This document shows, piece by piece, positions 46,801-56,810 of a stretch of DNA of 64,000 nucleotides; within the stretch, counting starts at the first letter, position 1, and each line of letters begins with the position of its first letter. Source of the stretch: Agapetus fuscipes (lineage: Eukaryota; Arthropoda; Insecta; Trichoptera; Glossosomatidae). The stretch is taken from contig OX637346.1 of the NCBI GenBank assembly GCA_951799405.1, positions 13,973,215 through 14,037,214 on the forward strand. The letters run 5' to 3'. The notes under the pieces were generated by a model. The model saw nothing but the letters and a program-made list of their open reading frames with translations, was not told the origin of the DNA and did not search any database. A program made the position numbers and the translations under genes.

Positions 46801-47046
46801 ATCCTCCTGCACACCTTCTGGAGTGTGATATTCTTCAATGCTCTGGATGAGCGGGACTACTGGAGAGTGTCGTGGGTTGTGGGCTCACACTTATTGGTGT
46901 CGAGTTTGACATTACTAAACCGCTACGAGTTGTACACTGCAACAATACTGCCTGCCTACATCTTGCTCTTCATAACTGTCATAATTGCTTATAAATCCAT
47001 TGGTGGGACTTATGCCAGCTTCAAAAAAGGATTGTCTTTAAAGTAG
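43849..47046 (+). CDS. aph-1: Gamma-secretase subunit APH-1 (three exons)
   Basis: Exons 43849-44070, 45571-45744 and 46723-47046 are all phase 0 and encode 239 residues, the normal size for the family. The sequence starts MTLPEFFGCTLIAFSPPF and has seven hydrophobic segments. The GLGFGVISG string (about residues 114-122) is the family's GxxxG helix-packing motif in TM4. The histidines in LLHTFW and VGSHLL match the conserved TM5 and TM6 histidines. APH-1 scaffolds presenilin, nicastrin and PEN-2 in the membrane complex that cleaves Notch and other type I proteins. The two introns contain several LINE tails and a split MITE. The start codon is the first in frame, and the peptide is complete. 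Confidence 0.95.
44410..44838. mobile_element. TIR MITE (CAGGGCTGGAAGTCTC family) split by a LINE tail
   Basis: Left end CAGGGCTGGAAGTCTCAT, then the LINE tail at 44426-44685, then TCATCACCACGGTAATTC and the inverse right end GATGAGACTTCCAGCCCTG. Confidence 0.75.
44426..44685 (-). repeat. LINE family A tail copy inside a MITE
   Basis: Complete tail from CTAAATCTAAATCTAAGCTG to CCTATCAGTCAAGGAAT. Confidence 0.85.
44998..45225 (+). repeat. LINE family A tail copy, 5'-truncated
   Basis: Starts at ACCACCCATTCTGTAG and ends CAACTTAGAGTAGATTAG. Confidence 0.8.
45235..45530 (-). pseudogene. LINE RT C-terminus, second subfamily
   Basis: The minus strand reads GRGRPKNQWIDQINKIADDW and MKEVWRAKQITSAKVLAA, related to but distinct from family A. 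It is frame-broken toward 45500. It lies upstream of APH-1 exon 2. Confidence 0.65.
46060..46225 (-). pseudogene. LINE RT C-terminus fragment
   Basis: Inverted relative of 23066-23300, sharing AGGGGTGGCCAGAGGCTCTG and AGCTGCCTCCATTTCTTCCT. Confidence 0.65.
46250..46410 (+). repeat. Retroelement 3' end with CATA tail
   Basis: AAAATCGGTTCAGCGGTTTA and GGAGTCTATAGGGAACATAC followed by repeated CATACATA; this string is common at retroelement 3' ends in insects. Confidence 0.55.
46445..46655 (+). repeat. LINE family A tail copy
   Basis: From GGTTCACTTTGCCAATGTCA to CTTAGATTATAGATTATAG. Confidence 0.8.
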
Positions 47047-47361
47047 GTTAACCTTTAATGTGCATTTAAGACAAACAAAGAAAATGTGATGATATTTGAT
47101 TGCATCTTGAGTTTATGTTGCATGTTACGCAAAAGTCTGAGTTTTATGTGTTTAAATTGTAATTTGTATCTTCTGACGGTGTATAAAAGGCAATATTTAC
47201 ATATTTTATATTTCAAGTCAATAAGAAAGAACCCCTCGGATGTTAAATATTCCCAAAATTTCAAATGTACTCTCTGTCAAGCTTTCTTAAAAAAAAAAAA
47301 TCAAATATTTACCATCCTTCCGAAGTTCCTCGCTATTACAATTGTAAGTAGTGAACGCATA

Positions 47362-47515
47362 TGAGTTGTATACAATCAAGAAAAAACCTAGGATTTTTAA
47401 AATGAGATAAATAGATGGAAATACCTGTGGGAAATACACAAAATGATGTTCTGTGTGTTTTCAAAAGAAAAATCCTGGATTACCGCCTTGATTTTATACG
47501 ACTCATGTGTACGTT
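47362..47515. mobile_element. TIR MITE (ATGAG-YGTATA family), well-preserved copy
   Basis: Left end ATGAGTTGTATACAATCAAG, right end CCTTGATTTTATACGACTCAT in inverse, about 150 bp. AAAATGAGATAAATAGATGG and TGTGTGTTTTCAAAAG lie between. Confidence 0.7.
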
Positions 47516-48175
47516 GTTTGAAACAGTTGGCTACATTCTCAAGTAAGGTTAGTGTTGGTAACAGTACGTACAGGAGGTTTAATTTTTTGTAGAAAAATGT
47601 AACATCACTTGACGCATAACTATTAAAATAATACAAAGAACAATATTACCCGTTGTAAACAGGATGCATTCTGCCTGGTTTGTTTGTGGATAACCTGGTC
47701 AGAAGTCTAGTCGACTGCTCCAAGGAAGAAGGAAGTAACTCCGAAATTTAGGTTTTTGACTTATTTCTGAAGGTAACAAATCATTATCTTCATTCCAAGA
47801 TGACAGCCGTGTCTCTTTCTCTTTTAAATTCGTTAATAAATTAATGTAAAAAAATAGTTTATGCATTGTACTCCATGGAATAAATAACATTCAATTGGCT
47901 TTCCTGCAAACTATCTTTTTTGACTTAGTGCTGTCTTGTTTGGAGCAGTCGTAGTAGTGTCTGGTAATCATAGACAATGGGGGCAGAATGTGTTGTCTGA
48001 AAAGGCAGTATAAGATAGATATACTTTTTCCCAGGAGACATTTTGATATGTAATAAAATAAATGACAGAAAAATTTGGAGTAATGATTTTCTAACCAAAT
48101 AAAAAATATTTTTAGATAGTATTAATAAGTGATAGATAATATTTCAATAATTAAAATTGTCTAAACTAACATTTG

Positions 48176-48586
48176 AGTCATGTAGAATAAAAGGCAGCAA
48201 TCCGGGCTTTTTCTGAAAAGTGAGATTAAAAAAATTGAAAATGATATTTTCTTGTTTTCCCGTAAGGGGTCGCACGTGGCGAGTGGAATCTATATTTATC
48301 TAATCTAATCTAAGTTGCAAAGATATCTTACATTGGAGATTCACATTACATGCATTCCCACAAACAGACACGTACAAGTTCGCGCTTGCACATGCCTCAT
48401 GTGAACCTACAACATAAAAACCAAATCTCAAATGGACATACACCCTGCAACTCTTGCGGTCCTTCCCTGTAACAGGGGTGACATTGGCAAACTGAACAAA
48501 GATTAGATTAGAACAGCAATGTATCTCATTTTGAAGAAATCCTAGATTGCCCCCTATGGTTCTATACCACTCATAAACCCAAGTAT
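48176..48586. mobile_element. TIR MITE of the same family, interrupted
   Basis: Left half GAGTCATGTAGAATAAAAGG, right half CTATGGTTCTATACCACTCAT. A SINE B scrap (about 48258-48292) and a LINE tail (48297-48510) lie in between. Confidence 0.6.
48297..48510 (-). repeat. LINE family A tail copy
   Basis: From ATCTAATCTAATCTAAGTTG to GGGGTGACATTGGCAAACTG. Confidence 0.8.
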
Positions 48587-48999
48587 AACCATCAAGGAGA
48601 TAAAGCTCCAGGAAACAAGAAATGGATCTATTAAAAAATGCATAATTTGATAAAGGTATATATTTTTTTAATTTTAAATACAGCTCAGTTTCTATGTAAA
48701 TAACCCACTAAGTACAATAATGAATAAACTTATCTGATTATTTCACTACTATAATTTCTGCCTAATTCTTATAAGTAGTTTAAAAAAGTCATGGAGATCA
48801 ATTTTTGTATGTTTTGTAAATAGTTGTGACTGAATTTCATAAATCAACTACTAAGGCCTGATATTTTCAACATTAGCATAATATGTGACTTTAAGTTGAT
48901 AACAAAACTACTCCCATGATCCACACAAGTGCGTCCTTTTCACTCAATATAAAGTCGCTATGCTAACGTTGAAAATACCGGACCTAAGTTATTAAATTC

Positions 49000-49175
49000 T
49001 ATTCAATTGTCTTAAAAAAAATGTGGCATTTCAAAATGAGATGCATCAAAACAAGGGCAGCAATCTTGAATTGTTTTTTTTTTAATAATGTTCCCTGTGT
49101 TTCCATACATTTATCCCATTTTCAAAAAAAAAATACCTAGATTGCTGGCTTTGGCTCTATACAACTCAAATGTGA
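49000..49175. mobile_element. TIR MITE (ATGAG-YGTATA family), diverged
   Basis: AGGGCAGCAATCTTGAATTG and TTGGCTCTATACAACTCAAA match the family halves; the outer ends are decayed. Confidence 0.45.
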
Positions 49176-49304
49176 GTTCTCATTTATTAAAGTAAGCAGA
49201 TTTTAGGATTAGGCGGACAATTATTTAAGCTAACTAATAATTAAATATACTCTAAGTACAATGAGATCCAAGAGCATTGTGATGAGAATTATTAAATTAA
49301 GTTA

Positions 49305-49592
49305 GGGGCCGTCCATAAATTACGTCATCGATTTTGGCCGATTTTCGACCCCCCCCCCCTACAATCATCCTATAGTCATTATCTAATGACCCCCCTCCCC
49401 CCCTCTTGCTGTAATAATGGATGAGCTTAATAATTAATAATGTTATATTACTTGCATACTATTTTGGATATTGTGTAAAAATTGGTATTTACAAGAACGA
49501 CGTCACTTCTGGGACTCGTACATCATTTACCATCATCCGCAGACCAGACCCCCCCCCCCTAAATGCGAATGACGTAATATATGAACAGCCCC
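49305..49592. mobile_element. TWA-target MITE (GGGGCCGTCCATA family), copy 2
   Basis: Same element as 36394-36686 in the opposite orientation, flanked by TTA on both sides (49302-49304, 49593-49595). Runs of C mark its interior. Confidence 0.85.
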
Positions 49593-49879
49593 TTATTATG
49601 TAATTTCTTAATATTCAATTTGAATAAAATATAATTTTTCTTAAATAATTAATTGTTATTTGCCTCATCCTATATAAGGATTCCTTACAGTAATTATTTC
49701 CAAAGATATACTATGTCCTAGCAACGCTTTCATCTCCCCATACTTCTTATATAAAACATGGACGGATTTATTTCAATGAAAATAGACTTATCATTTGTTA
49801 CTTTTGAAACCTGAATAGTCTTGTATGGAATCAAAGACGGCAGCAGAACTGAAATTCAACACTGCATATGTAGTCAAAA

Positions 49880-50390
49880 AGGCAACTGAACAGATTTCAG
49901 TCTGTTTTGAATGCGGCCGCAAGACTGATCTTCGGGATGTCCAAATTCTTTCACATCACTCCGCTGTTGAAAGAACTACATTGGCTTCGTTTTCCTGAGA
50001 GGGTGGTCTACCGTGTGTGTTTGATGGTATTTAAAGCCCTAAATGGTTTGGCTCCATCATATCTGGCAGACATGTTTTCCCCCGTTGAGGTGAGTGTGAG
50101 GGGGCGGACACTTAGGTCAGCGGGGTGTCGAGCTGTCAGGTTGATGCAGCCTCGCCGTCAAATACGCACTAATTTTGGGGATCACGCTTTCCGGTTTGCG
50201 GGACCAATGGAGTGGAACAGACTGCCACCCGGAGTGAGGGTTTCGGAATCTGTTGGCATTTTTAAGGGAGCACTCAAACAGCACCTTTATAAAATATCTC
50301 ATTCATGATTAGGAGGGCCCTTGAGGTGTGACACACACAAAAACGGCGCTCTTTTGTCATGTATTAAATTTTAATTAAATAAATTACATT
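49880..50390 (+). pseudogene. CR1-like LINE 3' end (RT C-terminus and tail)
   Basis: Reads RLIFGMSKFFHITPLLKELH, MVFKALNGLAPSYLADM, FRFAGPMEWNRLPPGV and a stop, then GGGCCCTTGAGGTGTGACAC, ACACACAAAAACGGCGCTC and an A/T-rich end. It is 5'-truncated. Confidence 0.85.
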
Positions 50391-50392
50391 TT

Positions 50393-50625
50393 GTATTGTT
50401 TGTGTATTAACACTGTGAAAATTCATACTGTTTTAGTTTACAATTTTGAAGGAATTCAAAAACACTGTTTATTTTCACACAAATATATTTAAAAAGATTA
50501 CAATCTTTAGAATAAGTTACAAACGCGTTTTCGACCTAGAAGGTCATCATCAGGTATCTTTTTAAATATATTTGTGTGAAAATAAACAGTGTTTTTGAAT
50601 TCCTTCAAAATTGTAAACTAAATAA
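50393..50625. mobile_element. Foldback element with hammerhead-like loop, copy 1
   Basis: Arms of about 65 bp (starting AGTTTACAATTTTGAAGGAA) form a perfect inverted repeat around about 60 bases. The minus strand of the loop has CTGATGA, a GACC/GGUC stem, and GAAA. Left of it is TGTATTAACACTGTGAAAAT, shared with 62418. Confidence 0.75.
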
Positions 50626-50664
50626 TTATCCTCATAAATATATTCAAACTTCTTAGTGTATTGT

Positions 50665-50812
50665 CTCTGAAGGAGTAGGGCCTGTTTCTTTTCACAGGTA
50701 AGAGGGCCAACCTTATACCAATCACTTACCTTCAAGTGGGTGTTTCTTTGCTTCTGAGAGGGCAGGTTCTCATTTCTTGTAAAGGCTGAATAAACCTTGC
50801 TGGTAATATAAT
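50665..50812 (-). mobile_element. SINE family B fragment
   Basis: The minus strand matches the body (AAGGTTTATTCAGCC, ACAAGAAATGAGAACC); head and tail are missing. Confidence 0.6.
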
Positions 50813-51120
50813 TTTGAGTTTTAGTAAACACCAAGTCGGGAAATAATTTTTAACACCCTTCATGGGCATTAAACCCTTGCCCACTGCCTTTGATTGCCAT
50901 CAATCTATTCATCGAGCAGCTCAAAAAATGTACAGCTCTACTGATAGAAACAATATTTCACTATCAAAAATTGATCCTGGGTTAATTTCATTCGGTGCAA
51001 TTCACACAAAGAAAATCTATAGATCATCCTCCACTTAAAGTAGATGCTCCATACATAAAGAATGATTCTGCGTGGATTATCTATGGACAAAGTGTTTTGT
51101 GAATAACACCGTTAAGATTC

Positions 51121-51290
51121 TATACGACTCAATAAGAATTTTTCAATTATTTGTCACAAATGCCTGGAACAATTTGCCCATCGGTGTTCGCGGGAACCAG
51201 CCTACCACCACCTTCAGAAAGGAACTTAAGACACTACTTTTCTCCAGAAGCCATGGCGCCCTTGAGATGGTCCTGGACCATTAAATGGCG
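51121..51290 (+). pseudogene. LINE RT C-terminal fragment, CR1/L2-like
   Basis: Reads FVTNAWNNLPIGVRGNQP then FRKELKTLLFS and a stop; an analogue of the CR1-like ends at 32495 and 49880 but of another family. A CAT repeat follows at 51302-51332. Confidence 0.55.
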
Positions 51291-51361
51291 CCACAGGAAA
51301 GAAATCATCCATCATCATCATCATCATCATCAAATACTTAAAAATAAGTATCATTTTTTGG

Positions 51362-51525
51362 AATGAAAAAAACGGATGTTACTGACCATGGAAAGAGAAG
51401 AACGATTTTCTCAAAATGTGGAACGCTTCCCGATTTTGTGTGTCATCCAAGCATTCCACATTTTTGAGAAAATCGTTCTTCTCTTTCCACGGCCAGTAAC
51501 ATCCGTTTTTTTTATTCCAAAACAT
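51362..51525. repeat. Foldback repeat with about 70-bp arms
   Basis: AATGAAAAAAACGGATGTTA and GAACGATTTTCTCAAAATGT recur inverted up to 51525 around a short unpaired centre. The left arm resembles 2145-2205. Confidence 0.8.
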
Positions 51526-51633
51526 GTCTAACGACCGTAATCATAATTTAAAATCTTTAAATAAGTATCAGCTGGAACATGAATAATAGGAACGCAACAA
51601 GAGATGAGATTTTATAATACACTGGAATCCATT

Positions 51634-52883
51634 TCAATCATCTCTATTTTCGCTCGAGTAATATTTAGACAGGTCATCAAACAGAGAATCAATGGTCCAT
51701 TGAACATCATTTTCTTTTAGGTTTACGTCTGGATGGATAAACTTCAGCAATGGGGAGAGATTGACGCCGTCCAGGGCAGCATATGAGTTTTGTTTCAGCA
51801 GTTCTGAATCCAATTCTTGATACATGCTGCTTTGGTGCATTCTGAAACATAAGACAAATAAAACCATCAATCTGAAATGGCGGCTGATCTGTAATGTTGG
51901 CGGCTAGGGTTTATTAAATTGGAATTTGTTTTCTGTTTTAGTTTTGATGTCCATGGATATTATTATTTATTGATTTTAAAAAATGTAATTTGTCATGCAT
52001 GTTCCTTGACTTATAGGTTGGTATGCGGCTGACCACCCCTGCTGTAAAAATGGTTCACTTTGCCAATGTCACCCCTGTCTCAGGGAAGGACGGCAAGAGT
52101 TGCAGGGTGTATGTCCATTTAAGATTTGTTTTTTATGTTATAGGTTTACATGCGGCATGTGCAAACGCGAACTTGTACGTGTATGGTTGTGAAAATGCAT
52201 GTAATGTGAATCTCCGATGTAACATATCTTTACAACTTAGATTAGATTAGAATCTGATCTTATCTAGTCTAAGTTGCAAAGATATGTAACATTGGGCATT
52301 CACATTATACGCATTCTCACAGCAGACACATATAACGTACACCTAATAATTTACGACACATTTACATACACGTTATACGTGTTTGCGCTTGCGCATGCCG
52401 CATGTGAACCTACAATATAATAACCCAAATCTCAAATGAACATACACCATGCAGCTCTTGCCGACCTTCCCTGAAACAGAGAAGGTTGGCTCACTCAGTG
52501 ATGTTAGTTCTGCTCAAATGCAATATAGTGCAAAGATCTGTTCTGTTAACATTTACTCCACATATAACTGCAAACCTTTGCATGTCATTGGGCTGAATAT
52601 TTGTATGACTTACTTAGGACTGATGTTGGCATCCTTTGATCCTGACTCCGAAACATCATCTGCATCTGGGAGAGTTGGTATTTCATTTTCGCTTTCAACA
52701 GACTTTTGCGGAATCAGCGTTTCCCTATAACGAACAGTAAAATTTGAATTATATTTAAAAGAAAGTGTTAGTGAAAAAATGTTTGTAAGGAGTTCATTAC
52801 TTGGGATGTATTTGTGAGTCCTGAGACCAAACCCCAACTTTTTTTGTTCTGGAAAATCCATCATCAGCTGAGGTAGAAGCCAT
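51634..52883 (-). CDS. IFT43: Intraflagellar transport protein 43 homolog (three exons)
   Basis: Minus-strand exons 52883-52801, 52724-52614 and 51841-51634 join in phase 2/2 and encode 133 residues. The middle has IPTLPDADDV, matching the family's IPxxPDLEEV region. The C-terminal part, YQELDSELLKQ then LDGVNLSPLLKF and DVQWTIDSLFDDL, follows the IFT43 core (YRDLDxDLxK, TLDG, DDVxWxWDxLF). IFT43 is a small IFT-A subunit needed for retrograde transport in cilia. In insects cilia are confined to sensory neurons and sperm, so expression should be narrow. The insect protein is shorter than the vertebrate one (about 210 residues) at the N-terminus. The short first exon (MASTSADDGF) is supported by splice signals and phase rather than homology. 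Confidence 0.85.
51875..52250 (+). repeat. LINE family A 3' UTR copy
   Basis: Begins with the last ORF codons (GGCGGCTGATCTGTAATGTT) and ends TTAGATTAGATTAG. It lies just upstream of IFT43 exon 3, in the intron. Confidence 0.85.
52256..52485 (-). repeat. LINE family A tail copy, head to head with the previous
   Basis: Tail sides of two copies meet at 52250; the second runs to CTCTTGCCGACCTTCCCTG with an internal insertion near 52340. Confidence 0.8.
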
Positions 52884-53188
52884 ATCTTTTATAGCAGTAT
52901 TTTTTGTTTTTAATATAATTTTTAATCAAATAGAGCAGTGTTCACTAGGATGCACCTAGGATGTTTACAAACTTTTGACAACTTCTTCCACTTTGTAAAA
53001 CAGATCATCCAAATGATCTGTTTATTGTGATAAAAACTATGGTAGGTAGGAAAGATTTCATTTAAACAAAACATAATCTATAGGTTGGCAGCCATGTCTG
53101 TCAAAATATTCAAAAATTGAACGTCAGAAAAATGTGCTTTTCAAATTATTTAGTTTGTTCTTAATTTTACTTTTTGGCTTAAAAGAAA
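52884..53188. promoter_or_regulatory. Divergent promoter of IFT43 and SPATA5
   Basis: The start codons are 305 bp apart on opposite strands. No TATA box or clear RFX X-box was seen. A perfect dyad with 11-bp arms, AAACAGATCAT / ATGATCTGTTT, lies at 52998-53023 around a 4-base spacer. Shared promoter use is an inference from spacing. Confidence 0.5.
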
Positions 53189-56100
53189 ATGCCTCCTAAA
53201 AGTAAAAAGTCGTCTCCATGGATGAAATGCGTCAACTGCGACGTGGACGTATCTATCAAAGAAATGATAAACCATTCAAACACCAGCTGTCCTAGTACTC
53301 CAGAATCTTGGGCTATTCCATTCATTCAAGATGAAACATTATACACTTACCTGGAAATAAACGAATGTGAAGAGCAATTAAGAATTGGATCGAGAGCTAG
53401 CCAGAATACAATATTCATAAATCAAGCATCTATACAAATGTGTAATGTTGCTATTGGGGACTCTGTTATCATTCAAGATATCGACAAGAAACTGCCATGT
53501 TTTGTCAGGTCTGTTTGGCCAATAAGTAGAGAATGTGCCACTTCTGTGATTTTACCCCTAAAAAGTGAGTATCTACTTCAATTCTTTAAGTAAATCAGTC
53601 AAAATTCTCAAGATTTTTTAAAGCTCTTTTCAACTCATCAATAATAACGGAATCAACACAGATAACAAAATTTGTGACATCTCACGGCTGGGTGGCTAGG
53701 GATGTGGCAAATTATTTTTTTGGTGATTGGTTGCTAAGGACCCTAGTTACATAGACTTATGATGTTTGCATGACTAGGAATAATGTACGCTTTGAGTTCA
53801 TTATGTACTTACTTAAAATTGAATTGAAATAGATTTTTTCTTGGCTGGTAATCGTCACACGTCCATGTGACTAGAGTCCTTAACAACTTATCTAATCTAA
53901 TCTAATCTAAGTTACAAAGATATGTTACATTGGAGATTCACATTACATGCATTCCCACAACCAACACACATACAAGTTCGCGCTTGCACATGCCTCATGT
54001 GAACCCACAACATAAAAACCAAATCTCAAATGGACATACACCCTGCAACTCTTGCCGTCCTTCCCTGTAACAGGGGTGACATTGGCAAAGTGAACCATTT
54101 TTACAGCATGGGTGGTCAGCCACATACCAACCTATAAGTCAAGGAACAACCAATAACAAAATATCTGTTTGCCTTTTCCCTAGCAACTATGTAATTCGTA
54201 CAGTCCATAAACTTATTGGACATGCATGAATTGACATAGCCAAGTTCTGACGTAACACAAATTTGTGCTGAGTCCACTCCTTGCTCCTTGAATTACCATA
54301 CGGCAACCCTCACCTCTGTTATAATTTTTCACCAAGTTTATTATTATTGTATTTAAGAGAAATTATTTTAAATTGCAGGTATGGAGGCATCTTGGTTAGG
54401 TCAACAAACAAAGACTAAAGTATCAATACAAACAATAAGATGGACGCCTTATCCTGCTGCCTCAGTAAGTGTTACTTGTGTGGATAAAAGTGTAAGTGAC
54501 AATGCAGCGTTTCTTCAATTTGTACAGAGCACACAAGCCAACAAAATCATAAATACGCTAAGTTCTTTTCAAGTAACGTTCTATGGAAAAATTGTGAAAT
54601 TATTTGTATCAAAAATTGCACACAATGGTCATGAAAGGTGTACACCGGAATGGTTTTTGGTGACTGAAAATACTCAATGGACATGTGCAAGCGAGGTATT
54701 GGATGTCAAGCCAAAAAATGTGATATGTATCGGTGGAGTAAACAAAATACTGAGTGATATTTTAGACATTGCAAAATTATGTCTGGGAAACTCGCAAGAT
54801 GAATGTAATATCAAACTCATAAAAAGTGTTTTGCTGTATGGACCTTCAGGTACAGGGAAATCATTGATATCTAAATATATAGCTGCTCAATGTGAAGCTA
54901 ATATTGTCAGGGTGAATGCAACGGAGATCTATAGCAAGTTTTATGGAGAGACAGAAGCAGCGTTAAAGAAACTGTTCTCTGAAGCAACCAAGCAGAGTCC
55001 TAGCATCATCCTCATTGATGAAATTGACACGCTGTGCCCAAAGAAATCATCAATTTCTGAACAAGAGAAGCGGATAATATCAACCATGGCCACTCTGCTT
55101 GATAAACTACATGATACAAATAGCAGAGTGTTTATTTTAGCCACATCAAATAAACCAGATGTATTAGATCCCATCTTGAGAAGATACGGGCGCATTGATC
55201 ATGAAATAGAAATTCCAATCCCGGATAGAATTTCCCGTCGTGATATTTTATCAAAGATTTTGTGCTCTGTAAATCATGATCTAAGCAACGAGGATATTGA
55301 AGCTGTGGCTGATGTTGCTCATGGTTTTGTTGGAGCTGATATTGCCAACTTATGTACTCAAGCATCCATGCATATGCTGAACTCGCCAAAGAGGGAAAGT
55401 CTAAAGTTACAACTGTCACATTTCCAGTGGGCAATACAGCAAGTAAAACCAAGCTCCATGAGAGAAGTTCTTATTGATATCCCTGATGTGAAGTGGTCTG
55501 ACATAGGAGGGCAGGATTATTTGAAATTAAAGTTGAAGCAAGCAATTGAATGGCCTTTGAAATATGCAGATAGATTTTTGCATTTGGGAATAAAACCTCC
55601 GACTGGAGTCCTCATGTATGGCCCGCCAGGATGCTCCAAAACCATGATAGCGAAAGCTTTAGCTAATGAAAGCCAGCTCAATTTCCTCTCTATCAAAGGT
55701 CCTGAGCTGTTCTCTAAGTGGGTCGGTGAATCTGAAAGAGCTGTTAGAGAGTTGTTTAGAAAAGCTCGTCAAGTGGCTCCTTCTATAATATTCTTTGATG
55801 AAATTGATGCCCTTGGATCTGAACGCTCTAAAAATAACAGTGGATCAAATGTCCAGGAAAGAGTATTAGCACAAATACTTACAGAACTTGATGGTATCTC
55901 TCCTCTTGGTAATGTTACTATAGTTGCTGCGACCAACAGGCCTGATAAGATGGATAGTGCACTTCTTCGTCCTGGGAGATTAGACAGAATTGTCTATGTA
56001 CCCCTTCCATCCAAAGAAACAAGAATGGCAATCTTTAAACTGAAATTGTCTAAAATGTCTTTGGCGTCAGATGTAGATGTTGACTTGCTTATAAATAGTA

Positions 56101-56291
56101 CAGAAGGATATTCTGGAGCCGAAGTTCAAGCAGTTTGTCATGAAGCTGCTTTGAAAGCGCTTGAAGACGATATCCAGTGTTTGGAAGTAAAGCAGCAGCA
56201 TTTTGATGTTGCATTGAAAATAATTCAACCTCGTACACCTGCTAGCTTACTCACCCTGTATGACAATTTTGAAAGCAGCCATCTTAGGTAA
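53189..56291 (+). CDS. SPATA5: Double AAA+ ATPase SPATA5/AFG2A (two exons)
   Basis: Exons 53189-53564 and 54379-56291 join as A|GT and give 762 residues. The N-terminal region starts with a CVNC...H...C cluster (about residues 14-34), possibly a small zinc site. Domain D1 has Walker A GPSGTGKS (about 279) and Walker B IILIDEID (about 334). D2 has Walker A GPPGCSKT (about 539), the Cys-Ser variant typical of this family, Walker B IIFFDEID (about 595) and LRPGRLDR. The SMREVLIDIPDVKWSDIGG linker is diagnostic. SPATA5/Afg2 is a hexameric unfoldase that strips Rlp24-type factors from cytoplasmic pre-60S ribosomes. D1 shows RRYGRID where RRPGRFD is usual. AATAAA follows at 56445-56450. Confidence 0.95.
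53670..54300. mobile_element. TIR MITE (CTCACGGC/CGGACTC family) split by a LINE tail
   Basis: Left TTTGTGACATCTCACGGCTG, right end with ACACAAATTTGTGCTGAGTC; similar to 59179-59453. The LINE tail at 53890-54148 interrupts it. It lies in the SPATA5 intron. Confidence 0.5.
53890..54148 (-). repeat. LINE family A tail copy
   Basis: From ATCTAATCTAATCTAATCTA to CCTATAAGTCAAGGAAC. Confidence 0.85.
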
Positions 56292-56748
56292 TATATCGCT
56301 CCCCCAGTTCTTGTTTATCGGATACACCAATCTTGTCAAATATGACTCTTTCATGCAGTTGTCTTATGAATCAAATTCTACACAATCTGAGCTAAGAAAA
56401 ACTGTAAAACTCGATAATGTGAGAGTTCTTTTAAATATTTTTTAAATAAATTTCTTGTTTTCATAAGACACATTGGTCCAGTACACATGCAAACATTGCT
56501 AATGTCAAATTTTCTCAATGGCGTTTACGATAAACAAGAACTAAGGCAGCGATATGTTTGTTTTACTCAAATAATAAAAGCAAAATATTGTAATACTTTG
56601 TTATTTTGTATAAAATATACTATCATACATTCTTAAATCATCTTTTCAAGTCCTATTTTAAAACAAAGAGCGAAAGTAAAATTAATGGTATGCGCTATCA
56701 ACCTATAATGTAAGTCAATATTATTTTATTGAGAATATCACAGCTTAT

Positions 56749-56754
56749 TTTATT
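56749..56754 (-). terminator. Pvf polyadenylation signal
   Basis: AATAAA on the minus strand lies 57 nt beyond the Pvf stop. The gene is tail to tail with SPATA5. Confidence 0.45.
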
Positions 56755-56810
56755 AAGTAAGTTGACAATGATAAGTAGGCAAGCTATTTAACTACAAGTA
56801 CACTTTATCT

